Source: Oceanobacillus senegalensis | Lineage (GTDB): Bacteria > Bacillota > Bacilli > Bacillales > Amphibacillaceae | Reading direction: 5' to 3' | Length of the DNA: 64,000 nt | Assembly (NCBI RefSeq): GCF_900176885.1 | Contig: NZ_LT839648.1 | Location: 4,191,359 to 4,255,358, forward strand | In this document: positions 17,498 through 26,149 of the stretch, in pieces | Numbering within the stretch: position 1 is the stretch's first letter | Layout: each line of letters starts with the position of its first letter | Program-made: the position numbers and the translations under genes | The notes under the pieces: generated by a model | What the model saw: only the letters and a program-made list of their open reading frames with translations | Database searches by the model: none | Told to the model about the DNA's origin: nothing

Positions 17498-18990
17498 GTG
17501 ATTTAGTTTTTGCTGGTTTGGATGGGGTTATTATTCTCATTGTTTATGCGGCGATAATGTTATTAATTGGGTACTTATCGGGTCGTAAAGATAAGAATTT
17601 ACATGAAAGTTTAGGAAATTACTACTTAGCTGGGAAAAATCTTGGTTTTATCGCATTATTTTTCACCCTTTATGCGACACAGTATAGTGGAAATACCATT
17701 ATCGGATATGCGCCAACTGCTTATCGAACAGGGTTTGTTTGGCTTCAGTCCATTTCTTTTATGACTATTATCATTGGCGTTTATCTTCTGTTTGCTCCTA
17801 GGTTATATGTCATCTCGAAAAGAAGGAATTTTATTACCCCAACAGATTGGATTAGCTTCCGTTTTAACTCGAAACGTGTAACCATCCTAGCCATTTTACT
17901 CATGCTTTGGGGGTTGGGAAATTACCTATTAGAACAGCTCGTAGCTATTGGTCAGGCTGTTGCTGGTTTAACCGGAGGAACCATCCCATATCAATTAGCT
18001 GTGGTTGCTTTTGTTCTCGTTATGTTGACGTATGAATGGCTAGGTGGAATGAAAGCAGTAGCCTTTACCGATGTCATGCAAGGACTGGTATTAATGGTGG
18101 GAATATTTATCTTCTTGGGTGGTGCATTTTATTTAGTTGGTGGTGATATAGGAGCGGTTACACAGCAAATTGCCCAAACAGAACCTGTGAAGGTCGGTGT
18201 ACCAGAACTGATGACATCCGTTAATTGGCTAAGTATGATTCTTTTAGTAGGTTTTGGTGCAGCCATTTATCCGCATGCGGTACAACGGATTTATTCGGCT
18301 GAAAGTGAGCGTACCTTAAAACGATCGTTTGCAAGAATGGCTTGGATGCCACCCATTACAACGGGATTAGTTTTTATCATTGGAATTTTTGGGCTAGCTT
18401 TAATTCCAGGGTTAAATGAAGGAGAGTCTGAACAGATTGTCGGAATGCTTGCAAATGAAATTGCGGCCATTAATGGATTCTTTTACTGGGTAATGATTAT
18501 CTTTTTTGGTGCGATTGTTGCAGCGATTATATCAACAGCTGACTCTGTATTGCTTAGTTTTTCATCGTTAATCTCGAATGATGTCTATGGGAAATATATT
18601 AATCCAAATGCGAAGGAGAAGAAGAAGGTTTTAGTAGGAAAAGTCGTTGGAATCATAGCTGTCGGTGTTTTATTAATGATTGCCTGGAATCCACCTGGTA
18701 CGCTCTATCAAATTTTTGTATTGAAATTTGAATTGTTGGTGCAAGTTTTCCCGGCGTTCGTTCTTGGTTTGTACTGGAAGCGAATGGCAGCAGGGCCTGT
18801 ATTCTGGGGAATGTTAATCGGTGCAATGGTTTCTGGTGTGTTGACATTAACAGGGAATAGCACCTTGATGGGTATTCATGGCGGGGTTATTGGACTAGCC
18901 ATTAACTTCCTTATCGCAGTAATTGGATCCTATTTAATACCGATGACAAGTGAAAAAGAAGAAGAACTTCAGAAAATAAATTTAGCTTAA
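17494..18990 (+). CDS. Sodium:solute symporter (SSS family)
   Basis: A 498-residue polytopic membrane protein with about 13 helices. YYLAGKNLGFIALFFTLYATQYSG near the N-terminus and FFGAIVAAIISTADSVLLSFSSLIS in the middle fit the SSS fold, including the Ser/Thr-Asp sodium-site region. It is coupled to the small membrane protein upstream and followed by the flavin reductase after 15 bases. In this cluster it most likely imports the acid activated by the CoA-transferase. The substrate is not readable from sequence; it is only distantly similar to the symporter at 12139. Confidence 0.92.
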   Translation: MSDLVFAGLDGVIILIVYAAIMLLIGYLSGRKDKNLHESLGNYYLAGKNLGFIALFFTLYATQYSGNTIIGYAPTAYRTGFVWLQSISFMTIIIGVYLLFAPRLYVISKRRNFITPTDWISFRFNSKRVTILAILLMLWGLGNYLLEQLVAIGQAVAGLTGGTIPYQLAVVAFVLVMLTYEWLGGMKAVAFTDVMQGLVLMVGIFIFLGGAFYLVGGDIGAVTQQIAQTEPVKVGVPELMTSVNWLSMILLVGFGAAIYPHAVQRIYSAESERTLKRSFARMAWMPPITTGLVFIIGIFGLALIPGLNEGESEQIVGMLANEIAAINGFFYWVMIIFFGAIVAAIISTADSVLLSFSSLISNDVYGKYINPNAKEKKKVLVGKVVGIIAVGVLLMIAWNPPGTLYQIFVLKFELLVQVFPAFVLGLYWKRMAAGPVFWGMLIGAMVSGVLTLTGNSTLMGIHGGVIGLAINFLIAVIGSYLIPMTSEKEEELQKINLA

Positions 18991-19005
18991 CCAGGAGGGA
19001 GTCCG

Positions 19006-19611
19006 GTGGATATTGATTTACGAGATTTAGAAACAAAACAGGCATACAAACTGATGACAGGGTCTGTTGTACCTCGACCTATTGCTTGGGTGTCGACCAT
19101 GGACCAAAGCGGTAATCATAATCTAGCACCTTTTAGTTTTTTTACCGTTGCCTCTAGAAATCCACCAATGTTACTTATTTCCATTGGTCCTGGTGTCGGC
19201 GAACGGGAAGGTACTGTTAAAGATACGTTATCTAATATTCGGCAGTTGAAACAATTTGTTATCAATATTGTTCCTGCATCATTAGGAAATCCAATGCAAA
19301 AAAGCGCAGAAAACGTACAAAGGGAAACAGACGAATTTAGCTATGCAGGATTAACACCGGTTCAAAGTAAGAAGGTTCGACCACCAAGGGTAAAAGAGTC
19401 CCCCATTTCTTTTGAGTTAGAACTGAATCATATCATGGAACTAGGGAGTGATCATGTAGTTATCGGTCATATTGTTCATTATCATATCGATGACGATTAT
19501 TATCTCGGAAACGATAAAGTAAACCAAGAAAAACTAAGTCCCCTTGGTCGCCTAGCAGGAACGTATAGTGAAATCAGTGATATTTTTACACTTCCAAGGA
19601 GAGAGGAGTAA
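19006..19611 (+). CDS. Flavin reductase family (FMN-binding) protein
   Basis: This 201-residue protein belongs to the split-barrel flavin reductase family: YKLMTGSVVPRPIAWVSTMD, HNLAPFSFFTVASRNPPMLLIS and the C-terminal LSPLGRLAGTYSEI are typical. Start is GTG behind CCAGGAGGGAG. Members either reduce FMN for a partner or bind flavin for their own reaction. Its place between the symporter and the HMG-CoA-lyase-like gene suggests a redox step in the same pathway, which I cannot define. A related gene sits in the mhq-like island at 41186. Confidence 0.88.
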   Translation: MDIDLRDLETKQAYKLMTGSVVPRPIAWVSTMDQSGNHNLAPFSFFTVASRNPPMLLISIGPGVGEREGTVKDTLSNIRQLKQFVINIVPASLGNPMQKSAENVQRETDEFSYAGLTPVQSKKVRPPRVKESPISFELELNHIMELGSDHVVIGHIVHYHIDDDYYLGNDKVNQEKLSPLGRLAGTYSEISDIFTLPRREE

Positions 19612-19615
19612 CGAG

Positions 19616-20524
19616 ATGGATAAACCAAAAATCCACCTTACTGATGTAACAGGTCGTGATGGGTTTCAGATGGAGAAGGAATGGATTGAAACAGAAGATA
19701 AAATCCATATTTTAAACCGAATTATTGGATCAGGAATAAAGAGAATAGAGGCTACTTCTTTTGTTTCACCGAAAGCGATACCACAATTAAAAGATGCAAA
19801 AGAAGTTGTCCGAGAGCTTCATCGTGACCATGTGGAAGTAATGGCACTTGTCCCCAATCTTAAAGGTGCCGAGTTGGCATTGGATTCAGGTGTCGATGTA
19901 GTAAATGTCGTTCTGTCTATTAGCGAGACCCATAACAAGAAAAATGTAAACAAAACGGTTAGTGAATCGTTAGAAAATGTAACGGCTATTCATCATTTAG
20001 TAAGGGATCAATACAAGAAACTAAATGTTAGCCTTGGAACAACTTTCGGATGTCCTTTTGAAGGGCTGTACCATGTTGAAAAAGTGTCAACCATTATTTC
20101 TAAACTTCATTCGGAAGGAATCAATCAAATTACATTAGCAGATACGACAGGCATGGCAAACCCTACTCAAATTAGTAGATTTGTAGAAACCTTAACAAAG
20201 CAGTATCCGGATATTCAATTCAGTCTACATTTACACAATACAAGGGGAATGGGTCTAGTAAATCTCTATGCTGGATATCATGCAGGGATTCGGCATTTTG
20301 ATGCAGCACTTGGTGGTATTGGTGGATGTCCATTCGCTCCAGGGGCAACAGGAAATGTCTGTTTAGAAGATATTGTTCATATGCTTGATTTGATGAACAT
20401 TCCTAATGACCCAGATATGAATAAGTTAATCCATACCTCGAAAGAATTAGAACGTATATTAGGATACAAATTATCAGGACAAGTCATGAAAGCTGGTTTG
20501 GCTAATGAAGTAGTACCAGTATAA
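19616..20524 (+). CDS. Hydroxymethylglutaryl-CoA lyase-like enzyme
   Basis: The 302-residue product is a TIM-barrel lyase of the HMG-CoA lyase group. The signature GIGGCPFAPGATGNVCLED carries the conserved catalytic-loop Cys, and the metal-site HLHNTRG motif is present. The N-terminal motif reads DVTGRDGFQMEKEW rather than the usual EVGPRDGLQNE, so it may act on HMG-CoA or on another 3-hydroxy-3-methylacyl-CoA. HMG-CoA cleavage gives acetyl-CoA and acetoacetate, which is the substrate of the ligase encoded nearby. The ATG at 19616 sits behind GAGAGGAG and just after the flavin-reductase stop; a longer frame exists but overlaps that gene. Confidence 0.9.
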   Translation: MDKPKIHLTDVTGRDGFQMEKEWIETEDKIHILNRIIGSGIKRIEATSFVSPKAIPQLKDAKEVVRELHRDHVEVMALVPNLKGAELALDSGVDVVNVVLSISETHNKKNVNKTVSESLENVTAIHHLVRDQYKKLNVSLGTTFGCPFEGLYHVEKVSTIISKLHSEGINQITLADTTGMANPTQISRFVETLTKQYPDIQFSLHLHNTRGMGLVNLYAGYHAGIRHFDAALGGIGGCPFAPGATGNVCLEDIVHMLDLMNIPNDPDMNKLIHTSKELERILGYKLSGQVMKAGLANEVVPV

Positions 20525-20686
20525 ACGTTTTCAAGACATAGAGCTTCGAAAAGAAATTGGAGAAACTACCATTGTAAAAGGATAAACCGTTTGAAATCGA
20601 ATGGGAAGAACTTGATTTTATGCGGTTTTCTTTTTATGCTTTGCATACAAGTTTTCAATCTATGGGTCTGTCTACTTATATTATGG

Positions 20687-20716
20687 ATTGTATTCTTCTA
20701 TTCGTTTACATACAAT
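20687..20716. promoter_or_regulatory. Possible GntR operator (inverted repeat)
   Basis: ATTGTAT and ATACAAT are separated by 16 bases immediately upstream of the gntR ribosome-binding site. A half-site (ggatacaatg, about 15890) occurs upstream of the CoA-transferase gene. FadR-type regulators often bind such inverted repeats near their own gene, though usually with a shorter spacer. Prediction only. Confidence 0.35.
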
Positions 20717-20736
20717 AAAAGCAGGAGGCAGTTGCA

Positions 20737-21372
20737 ATGGATCCATTTAATTATATGAAGAATGCGATTATTACAGGGGAATATAAACCAGGTAAACGAT
20801 TAACGGAAGAGGCACTAGCAAAGGAATTAAACATGAGCCGTACACCAATACGTGAAGCTATTAATCAATTAAAAAATGATGGGCTTGTAACACCACTGAA
20901 GAGGGGCGTTGTCGTTCGCGAGTTTACCAAGCATGATGTTCTTCAAATCTATGATTTACGTGCACTACTTGAGGGATATGCGGCTAGTCAAGCTGCATCT
21001 TATCGATCTCTAGATGATATAGAAAAAATGATGGTTACCAATCAAAACTATCGAGAAGTAATCCGTGATTTGAATGACGAAAATAGAAGTTCCAAAGTTC
21101 CATCTATCGTTCAGGCTAATCAAGCTTTTCATAAATCCATTCTTGAAGCATCAAACAATGATTATATTTCATTTCATTTATCTAAAGCTGTAGTCATCCC
21201 ACTTGTCTTTCAGTCATTTTCCTGGTATAGCATTTCCGAAATCAATCGTTCCTTTGAAGTCCATGAAACGATTCTCTCCGCTATCGAACGCCAAGAATCG
21301 GAACGCGCTAAAATAGCTATGCAGGAGCATATTTATACAGGACGAGATCACGTATTGAAACATATTGATTGA
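20737..21372 (+). CDS. GntR-family regulator, FadR/FCD type
   Basis: This 211-residue protein has an N-terminal winged HTH (AIITGEYKPGKRLTEEALAKELNMSRTPIREAINQLKNDGLV) followed by an all-helical FCD ligand domain (IYDLRALLEGYAASQAA..., NQAFHKSILEASNN..., HETILSAIERQESERAKIAMQEHI) with the Asp and His residues that usually bind a metal and carboxylate ligand. It is the probable local regulator of the upstream CoA-transferase/symporter/lyase cluster, responding to an organic acid or acyl-CoA. ATG with AGGAGG. Repeat copy D begins two bases after its stop. Confidence 0.9.
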   Translation: MDPFNYMKNAIITGEYKPGKRLTEEALAKELNMSRTPIREAINQLKNDGLVTPLKRGVVVREFTKHDVLQIYDLRALLEGYAASQAASYRSLDDIEKMMVTNQNYREVIRDLNDENRSSKVPSIVQANQAFHKSILEASNNDYISFHLSKAVVIPLVFQSFSWYSISEINRSFEVHETILSAIERQESERAKIAMQEHIYTGRDHVLKHID

Positions 21373-21374
21373 GA

Positions 21375-21685
21375 GGGACGCGGGGTCAGGTTCCTCGTCC
21401 CGCAATTTTTCCTTCTTAGAGAAAAGCTCTGTGGTGTCGTAGAGCTTATTTTCTTTCATTTAGAACGTGTGCCTTCTTTTTTTTATTGATTAACCCTTCT
21501 TTTCATTAGAATCTATAGAAAAAAAGTTGCTCTATTTTGAAGCGCATGTTGCCGAATAAAAGGAATTCGCAAACGTATCGAGAACAGGTGAGCCAACGAA
21601 AAGAACCAAAGGAGATAAAATCAAGCAATGGCCCCTTTTGCTTAAAATAGTTGGAAATGGGAGAAGGAACCTGACCTATGTCCCC
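21375..21685 (+). repeat. Inverted-end repeat element, copy D (complete)
   Basis: A 311-bp copy, closest to copy C, sharing the interior tract ggaattcgcaaacgtatcg and the ends (21375-21401 and 21659-21685). The right end overlaps the last codons of the convergent CBO0543-type gene and provides its TAG stop. The left end starts two bases after the gntR stop codon. Confidence 0.85.
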
Positions 21686-22158
21686 ATCCCCCGTTCTTTT
21701 GTTCCGAATATCGATTTTTCTACTTGATTCTGTATGGCATAAATGATAATCGCGAGTAGGACACTCATGTAGAACCACGAACGACTTCTCATTTTTTGGA
21801 GTTTAAATATTCCTAGTAACTTTGAGATGTAGAAGAATGGATAGGCGTTTATCCAGTCCAGAGCTATATTAATAAGTACATATCTGGAAAAATTCCCATA
21901 GTTGAACTTGAATATCCACATGGTTCCGATAAAATAAGTGCCGAGAAGGTATGATAAATCAACAGGACCTGGGAATAGTGGATTTTTATTGATCCACCAT
22001 TTTCTCTTATTTGCAATGACACTTAACGCACCGAGGAATAAACAGATGAAACTAGAAACAGGCAAAAATCTATAAAAAGTACGTTTCCCTAAACGAGGAA
22101 GTGTAAGCCACGGTAAGATTAACTGAGCTAAGGAAAAAATTATCTTTATTTTATTCAT
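21676..22158 (-). CDS. CBO0543-type small membrane protein
   Basis: This 160-residue protein has about four or five hydrophobic helices and the pattern of the uncharacterised CBO0543 membrane family: ILPWLTLPRLGKRTFYRFLPV near the N-terminus, NKRKWW and WIFKF. A paralog is encoded at 58367. The final residues (RGMGT and the stop) lie within the right end of repeat copy D, so the original C-terminus may have been slightly altered. Function unknown; no operon partner. Confidence 0.75.
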   Translation of the reverse strand: MNKIKIIFSLAQLILPWLTLPRLGKRTFYRFLPVSSFICLFLGALSVIANKRKWWINKNPLFPGPVDLSYLLGTYFIGTMWIFKFNYGNFSRYVLINIALDWINAYPFFYISKLLGIFKLQKMRSRSWFYMSVLLAIIIYAIQNQVEKSIFGTKERGMGT

Positions 22159-22231
22159 CTACTCACTCCTTCACCATATACTAACTGTATTATTAGCTGT
22201 TTTTTAAAATTAATGTATGAAGATATTTTAG

Positions 22232-22442
22232 GGGGACGTGGGGTGGGTTTGTCGTGCACCCCAAAAGTTAGAGTGGAAAAACTAATTTTTGAGGTGTTCT
22301 ATTATGTAGATAAAAGTAGTTAAAGAGTATCAAAATGGATATTTAGGAATTAGAGACTTAGCTAAGAAGCATAATATAAAATCAATAGAGCCTTTAACGT
22401 AAAATAGTTGGAAATGGGACAAGGAACCTGACCCTATGTCCC
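22232..22442 (+). repeat. Inverted-end repeat element, copy E, interrupted
   Basis: The left end (ggggacgtggggtgggtttg) and right end (22416-22442, gggacaaggaacctgaccc) are kept, but most of the interior is replaced by an IS3-type remnant. It lies directly upstream of glpP, whose ribosome-binding site follows the right end within about 15 bases. Confidence 0.7.
22255..22382 (+). mobile_element. IS3-family (IS150-type) left-end remnant
   Basis: It begins tgcaccccaaaagttagag, an IS150-group-like terminal repeat, followed by a broken orfA start that translates to VVKEYQNGYLGIRDLAKKHN, the N-terminal helix-turn-helix of IS3-family OrfA. A stop (TAG) directly follows the apparent ATG. No transposase core remains. 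It sits inside repeat copy E. Confidence 0.65.
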
Positions 22443-22474
22443 GCTATGTCCCGCCCGAGGAGGTGATCGGTTTG

Positions 22475-23017
22475 ATGAAGATAGAGGGAGTTTTGCCGGC
22501 CATTCGTAGTATGAAGGATTTTGAGCGTGTGCTAGAGGTGAAGCAGGATTATGTGGTGTTTTTAGAAACGAGATTGTCGCAGGTGAAGAGCCTGGTCAAA
22601 TATGCACATCAGGCAAAGAAGAAGGTCATTATTCATGCGGACTTGGTTCAGGGGTTAAAAGTGGACGAGTATGGGATGGAGTATTTGATAAATGATGTGA
22701 AAGTGGATGGAATCATCTCAACTAGAGCGAATGTGATTGCAACGGCTAAGCGGCATAACATCACTGGAATTCAGCGCTTGTTTGCGATTGATAGCCATGC
22801 ATTGGATCATAATTTGAAGGTTTGTAAGAAAGTACAGCCAGATTATATCGAGGTCTTACCCGGTATCATTCCACATGTTATCAAGGAAATACGAGAGGAA
22901 ACAGGGATTCCCATCATCGCAGGTGGTTTAATTCGCACAAAAGAAGATGCGATGAATGTATTAAATGGTGATGCCTCTGCAATAACAACTTCCGATAAGC
23001 ATCTATGGGATTTATAG
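22475..23017 (+). CDS. glpP: Glycerol uptake operon antiterminator GlpP
   Basis: This 180-residue protein matches GlpP: EGVLPAIRSMKDFERVL at the N-terminus, VIIHADLVQGLKVDEYGMEYL, DGIISTRANVIATAKRH and a C-terminal PIIAGGLIRTKEDAMNVL phosphate-binding loop typical of its TIM-barrel fold. GlpP binds glycerol-3-phosphate and the mRNA leaders of glp genes, preventing early termination. Two such leaders follow at 23418 and 26007. The ATG at 22475 lies after GAGGAGGTGATC; an upstream in-frame ATG falls in repeat copy E and is rejected. The gene stands apart from glpF by about 550 bases. Confidence 0.95.
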   Translation: MKIEGVLPAIRSMKDFERVLEVKQDYVVFLETRLSQVKSLVKYAHQAKKKVIIHADLVQGLKVDEYGMEYLINDVKVDGIISTRANVIATAKRHNITGIQRLFAIDSHALDHNLKVCKKVQPDYIEVLPGIIPHVIKEIREETGIPIIAGGLIRTKEDAMNVLNGDASAITTSDKHLWDL

Positions 23018-23353
23018 GGACCGAGGGATGGGCACCTTTTCTAAAGAGCTATCGTAGGGTTACCTGGGATAAGACTTTTTTGAGTGTGTATGGTGTTTTT
23101 ATTGTTGTGCGCTGTTAAGAGGAAAGGGGATAAGTTGGCCAGGAAAGCTAATATTTGAAAGTACTCAATCAATGAAGCAAAACACGGAAAGGAACTTTGC
23201 ACTAAAATGGCAGAACCATGCAAGAGGCCCTGGCCTTTTTATGAGCGGTTAGGTGATGTTGCAGAAGAACCGTCCTCACCATACCCCCCACTGCAACACC
23301 GCCTCATCCCTAGGCCTCCCTCATTACTTTTTGTCGAATCTGCAAAAAAATGA

Positions 23354-23383
23354 TTGACAGCGTTTGCAGTTGTGCGATACGAT
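23354..23383 (+). promoter_or_regulatory. glpF promoter with overlapping cre site
   Basis: TTGACA and TACGAT are spaced by 18 bases (sigma-A type). The sequence TTGACAGCGTTTGCAG over the -35 matches the catabolite-responsive element consensus WTGNNARCGNWWWCAW at 14 of 16 positions, so CcpA would block the promoter when a preferred sugar is present. The B. subtilis glpF promoter has the same arrangement. Confidence 0.8.
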
Positions 23384-23417
23384 GTACGTACAAGTTAAAA
23401 AAGTGACGGAGAATGGG

Positions 23418-23484
23418 AGAACCACACGAATACGTACTAGCCGAGGCATAGGTTAGTATCGTTATTGGTGTGGTTTTCTTTTTT
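23418..23484 (+). promoter_or_regulatory. GlpP-responsive antitermination leader of glpF
   Basis: AGAACCACAC pairs with GTGTGGTTTTCT across an inner stem (ACTA...TAGT), followed by a T-run at 23480-23484. A terminator this close to the promoter in a glp leader is the expected GlpP target. The glpD leader at 26007 has the same layout. Confidence 0.8.
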
Positions 23485-23565
23485 CCATCTAATAATAAAG
23501 CGGCCTACTAGAATCATAATATTTACAATAGTCTAATAACTATATACAAAGGGGAGTGTTTGGGG

Positions 23566-24378
23566 ATGTCAGCATTTGTAGGGGAAATCATTGGTACGAT
23601 GATTCTAATTGTTTTAGGTGGAGGTGTTGTTGGCGCTTCTGTTCTTAAAAGTACCAAAGCGGAAGGAACCGGTTGGGTGCTGATTACCATCGGTTGGGGT
23701 CTTGGTGTAACGATGGGTGCTTATGCGGTGGGGGGAATTTCCGGTGCGCATATGAATCCGGCTGTCACTTTAGGCTTTGCGGTTGCTGGTGAGTTTCCAT
23801 GGAGTCAGGTTCCTAGTTATATCATCGCACAATTGATTGGTGCCTTTATTGGTGCGATTCTTGTATTTTTTCAATACCTACCACATTGGGGGAAAACAGC
23901 TGACCCAGCAACAAAATTAGCGGTATTTGCAACTGATCCGGCAATACGCAGCACACCTTCCAATCTAGTCAGTGAAATCATCGGTACCTTTATATTAGTA
24001 TTTGGAATCATGTTTATTGGAGTAAATGAATTCACAGAAGGGTTAAATCCATTTATTGTCGGGTTGTTAATTGTTGCGATTGGGATGTCACTTGGTGCCA
24101 CCACGGGTTATGCGATCAATCCAGCTCGTGACCTGGGTCCTAGAATAGCACACGCGGTTTTACCGGTTCCAGGTAAAGGTGGTTCAGACTGGCGCTATGC
24201 TTGGGTTCCAGTTGTGGGCCCTATCATCGGTGGCGTATACGGTGCTCTATTTTATAAAGCGTTTTTTGAAGGAAAGTTTTCAATTGCTTTTTGGACAGTA
24301 AGTATTATCATAGCATGTGTGTTTTTAACAGCGGCGAAAACAGAGATTAGAAAAGCGAATACTACACAGTCCGTGTAA
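23566..24378 (+). CDS. glpF: Glycerol uptake facilitator GlpF
   Basis: This 270-residue membrane channel of the aquaporin family has both NPA boxes: GAHMNPAVTLGF and GYAINPARDLGPR, the second with the Asp-Leu-Gly-Pro-Arg extension that marks glycerol facilitators rather than water channels. Six membrane helices and two half-helices are visible. It lets glycerol diffuse into the cell, where GlpK traps it as glycerol-3-phosphate. The ATG at 23566 is chosen over an in-frame TTG at 23560 because GGGGAG is better spaced. glpK begins 20 bases downstream. Confidence 0.96.
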   Translation: MSAFVGEIIGTMILIVLGGGVVGASVLKSTKAEGTGWVLITIGWGLGVTMGAYAVGGISGAHMNPAVTLGFAVAGEFPWSQVPSYIIAQLIGAFIGAILVFFQYLPHWGKTADPATKLAVFATDPAIRSTPSNLVSEIIGTFILVFGIMFIGVNEFTEGLNPFIVGLLIVAIGMSLGATTGYAINPARDLGPRIAHAVLPVPGKGGSDWRYAWVPVVGPIIGGVYGALFYKAFFEGKFSIAFWTVSIIIACVFLTAAKTEIRKANTTQSV

Positions 24379-24395
24379 AGAATATGGGGGAATGA

Positions 24396-25889
<1,494 letters not shown>

Positions 25890-25945
25890 TTTTTGCTGTG
25901 AAGGCTGCTCAAGGGGTGGGGCACTATATCCCCTTTGGTCTACTA

Positions 25946-25974
25946 TTGACCCACTTGATGAGAAGTGCTATACT
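25946..25974 (+). promoter_or_regulatory. glpD promoter
   Basis: TTGACC, 17 bases, TATACT: a good sigma-A promoter in the glpK-glpD gap, just before the GlpP-type leader. Confidence 0.8.
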
Positions 25975-26006
25975 ACAATTAAGTTAATACGTTGGATGGA
26001 GATATC

Positions 26007-26078
26007 GAGAGACCACATATCACTCTATTGGTATAAGTATATATCAATAGGGGAGGTTTGTGGTCTCTTTTTGTTTTT
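26007..26078 (+). promoter_or_regulatory. GlpP-responsive antitermination leader of glpD
   Basis: GAGAGACCACA pairs with TGTGGTCTC, followed by TTTTTG. The shape and the ACCACA/TGTGGT core match the glpF leader. It overlaps the spurious N-terminal extension of the glpD frame. Confidence 0.82.
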
Positions 26079-26149
26079 CGAAGGAGAATGAGGAGAGAAT
26101 AAGAAAAACATCGTTACGACATATATTTTTAGAAGAAAAGAAGGGAACG

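Noticed and set aside
19568-19615. N-terminal extension of the HMG-CoA-lyase-like frame
   Set aside because: It lies wholly within the flavin-reductase gene and lacks a ribosome-binding site; the ATG at 19616 has one and matches family starts.
26060-26149. Thirty-residue N-terminal extension of GlpD
   Set aside because: It covers the GlpP leader terminator and does not resemble GlpD; the ATG at 26150 has a proper ribosome-binding site.
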